This document shows, piece by piece, positions 61,481 through 64,000 of a DNA stretch of 64,000 nucleotides; position 1 is the stretch's first letter, and each line of letters starts with the position of its first letter. The notes under the pieces were generated by a model. The model saw nothing but the letters and a program-made list of their open reading frames with translations, had not been told where the DNA came from and did no database searches. Location of the stretch: assembly GCF_015477355.1 (NCBI RefSeq), contig NZ_JADLRJ010000015.1, positions 62,001 to 126,000 of the forward strand, read 5' to 3'. The DNA is from Nocardia blacklockiae (GTDB lineage Bacteria > Actinomycetota > Actinomycetes > Mycobacteriales > Mycobacteriaceae). Both the position numbers and the translations under genes were made by a program.

Positions 61481-62011
61481 GTGATCGAGATGTCTACGGA
61501 CACAAGCGAATTCGCGTTGCCTTCGGTTACCCGCATGTTGCTCAGCGCCGACGGGTCCACCACGTTGCTGCTGGAGGCGCTGGTCGGGCAGCCGCTGTCG
61601 CTCGACGTGCTCGACCAGCACGCGGCGGCCGCCGGTGAGCTGCCCCCGGCGGTGCGTTCGGCTCTGAACTGCGGTGCGGCGGACCGAGTGATCGTGCGAC
61701 GGTCCATGCTGTTCGCCGGTGACGGCACCCGGGTCTCGGCGAATTCGGTCGTCATCGCCGGCGCGGACCGCGGCCTGGTCGACCTGCTCGCCCAGCAGCG
61801 CGTCCCCATCGGCCACAGCCTGGCCGCCGCCAAGCGACATCTGGGCCGCACCGTGCTGGCCGCCGGGCGGACCACCTGGCCCGCGGACGACGACGCCGCC
61901 GGAATCCCGTGCGCCTGCAAGGAGAGCGTGCTCCTGGATCACACCGCGAGGGCCGTGGCCTACCTGCACGAGCGTTTCAACCCGGCTTTCGTGCCCGTGG
62001 CGGCGTGCTGA
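61481..62011 (+). CDS. Chorismate pyruvate-lyase-like protein
   Basis: 176 residues. The fold of UbiC/Rv2949c-type proteins is suggested by RMLLSADGSTTLLLEALVGQPLSLDVLDQ and by VIVRRSMLFAGDGTRVSANSVVI, which parallels the sheet of chorismate lyases, plus GHSLAAAKRHLGRTV. Chorismate lyase makes 4-hydroxybenzoate and pyruvate. The match is from memory of motifs; catalytic residues could not be verified. GTG 61481 suits a leaderless start, ATG 61490 is the alternative. Its stop overlaps the start of the monooxygenase (TGATG). Confidence 0.7.
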   Translation: MIEMSTDTSEFALPSVTRMLLSADGSTTLLLEALVGQPLSLDVLDQHAAAAGELPPAVRSALNCGAADRVIVRRSMLFAGDGTRVSANSVVIAGADRGLVDLLAQQRVPIGHSLAAAKRHLGRTVLAAGRTTWPADDDAAGIPCACKESVLLDHTARAVAYLHERFNPAFVPVAAC

Positions 62012-63225
62012 TGCGGGTGCTCGTGGTCGGCGCCGGAATCGGCGGCCTGACAACGGCTTTGAGCCTGCACGCGGCCGGGATCGAGGCAGTGGTGGTCGAC
62101 GCCGTCCGCGAACTGCGGCCGCTGGGCGTCGGCATCAACCTGCTGCCGCACGCCACCGCGGAACTCGCCGCGCTCGGGCTCGCCGACCGCCTCGCGGAAC
62201 TGGCCGTCCCGACCGCGGAGGTGGTGCACTTCGATCGGTTCGGCAACGAGATCTGGCGCGCGCCGCGCGGTGTGGCCGCCGGGCACCGGTGGCCGCAGTA
62301 CTCCGTGCACCGCGGCGAGTTGCAGGCGATGCTGCTGGCCGCGGTCCGTGAACGACTCGGCCCCGGCGCGGTGCGCACCGGCCACCGGTTCGTGTCCGCC
62401 ACCGAGATCCCCGGCGGCGTGCGCACCCGGCTGTGCGAGCGCGACGGCGGCGGCGTCACCGAGGTGGAGACGGATCTGCTGGTCGGGGCGGACGGCCTGC
62501 ACTCGACCGTGCGCGCCCAGCTCTATCCGGGGGAGGGGCCGCCGCGCTGGAACGGCATCCGGATGTGGCGGGGCGTGGCCGTCGCGCGGCCGTTCCTGTC
62601 CGGCGCGTCGATGGCGTTCGCCGGAAGCAACCACGCCGCGAAGTTCGTGGTCTACCCGATCTCGCGCGCGTCGCGGTCGGGGCGAACGCTGCTCAACTGG
62701 GTCGCGGAGGTCCGGCTGCCCGACGGTGACGCCGAGGCGGCGGACTGGAACCGGGTGGGCCACCCGGCGGACGTGCTGCCGCACTACCGCGGCTGGCGGT
62801 TCGCGGGCGTCGACGTCGCCGAACTCGTCACCGCCAGCGACCACATCCTGGAGTACCCCATGGTGGACCGGGACCCGTTGCCGCACTGGACGATCGGCCG
62901 CATCACCCTGGTCGGCGACGCCGCCCACCCCATGTACCCGATCGGCTCCAACGGCGGTTCCCAGGCCGTGCTCGACGCCCGCGTCCTCGCCGCCGAACTC
63001 GCCCGCGCGGGCGACGCGCAGGCGGGCGCCCGCGCCTACGAGGCCGCCCGCCTGACCCCGGTCAACGAGATCGTCCTGGCCAACCGCGACATGCCCATGG
63101 ACCGCATCCTCCGCGCGGTCGCCGAGCGCGCCCCCGACGGTTTCGACCGCATCGAGGACGTTCTCACCCCCGAGGAACTGGCCGCGATCGCCGAGGGCTA
63201 CGGCCGCACGAGCACCGTCCGGTGA
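62011..63225 (+). CDS. PhzS-like FAD-dependent aromatic hydroxylase
   Basis: 404 residues of the PHBH-type class A flavin monooxygenases. GAGIGG (8-13) binds FAD, ELRPLGVGINLLPHA and YSVHRGELQAMLLAAVRERLG follow, then MWRGVAVARPF, and YPMVDRDPLPHW next to LVGDAAHPMYPIGSNGGSQAVLDA. The last groups resemble Pseudomonas PhzS (decarboxylating hydroxylation of a phenazine acid) more than 3-hydroxylating PHBH. Coupled to the chorismate-lyase-like gene, it could hydroxylate a 4-hydroxybenzoate-type acid, perhaps with loss of CO2. Substrate is inference. Confidence 0.87.
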   Translation: MRVLVVGAGIGGLTTALSLHAAGIEAVVVDAVRELRPLGVGINLLPHATAELAALGLADRLAELAVPTAEVVHFDRFGNEIWRAPRGVAAGHRWPQYSVHRGELQAMLLAAVRERLGPGAVRTGHRFVSATEIPGGVRTRLCERDGGGVTEVETDLLVGADGLHSTVRAQLYPGEGPPRWNGIRMWRGVAVARPFLSGASMAFAGSNHAAKFVVYPISRASRSGRTLLNWVAEVRLPDGDAEAADWNRVGHPADVLPHYRGWRFAGVDVAELVTASDHILEYPMVDRDPLPHWTIGRITLVGDAAHPMYPIGSNGGSQAVLDARVLAAELARAGDAQAGARAYEAARLTPVNEIVLANRDMPMDRILRAVAERAPDGFDRIEDVLTPEELAAIAEGYGRTSTVR

Positions 63226-63243
63226 ACGCGCGGCCGCATCCGC

Positions 63244-63648
63244 TCAATCCGCGACGAGAAACGTTCGGAATCCGCCGAATTCGCGCTGGCGGCGAATCAC
63301 GTAGGTGCCCGGCGCGCACCCGGTGGCGCCGTGTTCGGGATGCATCAGATACGCGACGGCCTCGGTCGTGAACATGCCCAGCGCCAGCCCGGTGGGGTCG
63401 GCGACCTGCGTCGTCCAGCGACATGTGCCGGGTTCGGCGACGAGGCTGTGCGGGTTGCCCCCGGCCGCGCCGCGCAGCACCTCGACGCCGCCCGGCGGCA
63501 CGTGACGCCAGTCCGCCTGCGGGTGCGCCGCGACCGCGTCGAGCAGGCGGATCGGGATCACGAGGAGGTCGCCCTGGGCGTGCAGGCCGTCCAGCACCGG
63601 GATCCGCAGGGATTGCTCGAGTCCTTCGAGCGCAACGGTATTCGTCAT
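63244..63648 (-). CDS. Hypothetical protein, neighbour of DUF6745-like gene
   Basis: 134 residues from ATG 63648 with GAGG at 6 nt. Mixed alpha/beta composition, with GDLLVIPIRLLDAV, PHSLVAEPGTCRW and a C-terminal TYVIRRQREFGGFRTFLVAD. No signal peptide or family I can name. It is 8 nt after the upstream gene's stop, forming a leftward pair with the DUF6745-like protein, a combination I recall from other actinobacteria in which the small partner carries a similar ITRQREY-like ending. Confidence 0.7.
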   Translation of the reverse strand: MTNTVALEGLEQSLRIPVLDGLHAQGDLLVIPIRLLDAVAAHPQADWRHVPPGGVEVLRGAAGGNPHSLVAEPGTCRWTTQVADPTGLALGMFTTEAVAYLMHPEHGATGCAPGTYVIRRQREFGGFRTFLVAD

Positions 63649-63656
63649 ATGTCACC

Positions 63657-64000
63657 TCAAGTACGTTGTGCCAGTCGGGAATACTGCGCCGCGGTCAGGC
63701 CGTAGGTCCAGGCGGCCGCGGCGACGGGATCGGTGAAATGGCCCGGCACGCCGAGCCCGTAGCGGCGGCGGGTGCCGTCGCGTTCGAGCGACCCGTTGGT
63801 GACCACCAGCAGTCGCCGGTCGCGTCGCAGGTCGTACAGCAGCAGGTCGAAGGCCTGGTTGCCCGGGTCCGGCGCCGTGGCGACCAAGCGCATGCCGGCC
63901 TGCTCGACATAGTCGGGCCAGCCGAGGCGTTCGATGGCGCACCGGCGCACCTCGACATTGGGTTCGGCATCGATGGCCGCCGCGGTGGGCGCGGTGATCA
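63657..64000 (-). CDS. DUF6745-like protein (partial, N-terminus outside window)
   Basis: About 113 C-terminal residues are visible, open to the window edge. AIDAEPNVEVRRCAIERLGWPDYVEQAG, then the strand-rich LLLYDLRRDRRLLVVTNGSLERDGTRRRYGLGVP and AVAAAAWTYGLTAAQYSRLAQRT-type ending correspond to the C-terminus of DUF6745 proteins, which are of unknown function and often near or fused to sensor-like modules. The family assignment is from pattern memory. Upstream of the small hypothetical gene, 8 nt apart, likely one operon. Confidence 0.7.
   Translation of the reverse strand, partial: ITAPTAAAIDAEPNVEVRRCAIERLGWPDYVEQAGMRLVATAPDPGNQAFDLLLYDLRRDRRLLVVTNGSLERDGTRRRYGLGVPGHFTDPVAAAAWTYGLTAAQYSRLAQRT

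Noticed and set aside
1-64000. CRISPR arrays, tRNA or rRNA genes, insertion sequences, prophage
   Set aside because: No regular repeat-spacer pattern, cloverleaf-like gene, transposase, integrase or phage structural gene was found.

Overview
The window reads as chromosomal DNA of a mycolic-acid actinomycete, most likely Nocardia or a close relative. The base composition is very GC-rich, GTG and TTG starts are common, and the gene content fits: a complete mce operon with two YrbE permeases, three antigen-85-type mycolyltransferases, a PapA-type acyltransferase, a GpgS-type glucosyltransferase, IdeR-like iron boxes, BfrA and a ChoD-type oxidase. I see no rRNA, tRNA, CRISPR array, IS element or prophage. 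The genus is inferred from gene content, not from a marker gene.

Layout. 1-3.2 kb: a PAS-GGDEF-EAL protein cut by the left edge, a DUF574 methyltransferase and a chagasin-like inhibitor. 3.3-10 kb: a glycerol locus, with glpF-glpK-glpD running left and an IclR regulator plus a second glycerol kinase running right; a 17-bp palindrome lies between them. 10-16.5 kb: a patch of regulators and small genes, with two genes that look frameshifted (XRE at 10.1-10.9 kb, XRE/DUF5919 at 15.3-16.1 kb, the latter followed by a Nudix gene). 16.6-28.4 kb: a TetR-OYE-SDR operon under a 21-bp palindrome, an MFS exporter, two mycolyltransferases, a beta-lactamase-fold hydrolase, an LLM monooxygenase, and a TetR/Dabb/DUF1330 group.

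28.7-33.8 kb holds a four-gene rightward operon: PapA-like acyltransferase, GT39-like membrane glycosyltransferase, GpgS-like glucosyltransferase and mycolyltransferase. Another mycolyltransferase points away from it. No polyketide synthase or MmpL transporter is present. It is the best candidate here for an undescribed envelope-glycolipid pathway. 34-47 kb: three PucR-type regulators, a ChoD-like oxidase, an SDR-DUF2867 protein, bfd and bfrA behind tandem IdeR boxes, a secreted SSI-type protease inhibitor, an EEP-family membrane protein and an OafA-type acyltransferase.

48.2-56.8 kb: one leftward mce operon (yrbEA, yrbEB, mceA-F, mce-associated gene), nearly all junctions overlapping. 57-61 kb: three flavin-dependent oxygenase genes (DszC/acyl-CoA-dehydrogenase fold, DszA/NtaA-type LLM, StyA-type) with no flavin reductase beside them. 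61.5-63.2 kb: a two-gene unit pairing a chorismate-lyase-like protein with a PhzS-like monooxygenase behind a likely leaderless promoter. The right edge cuts a DUF6745-like gene.
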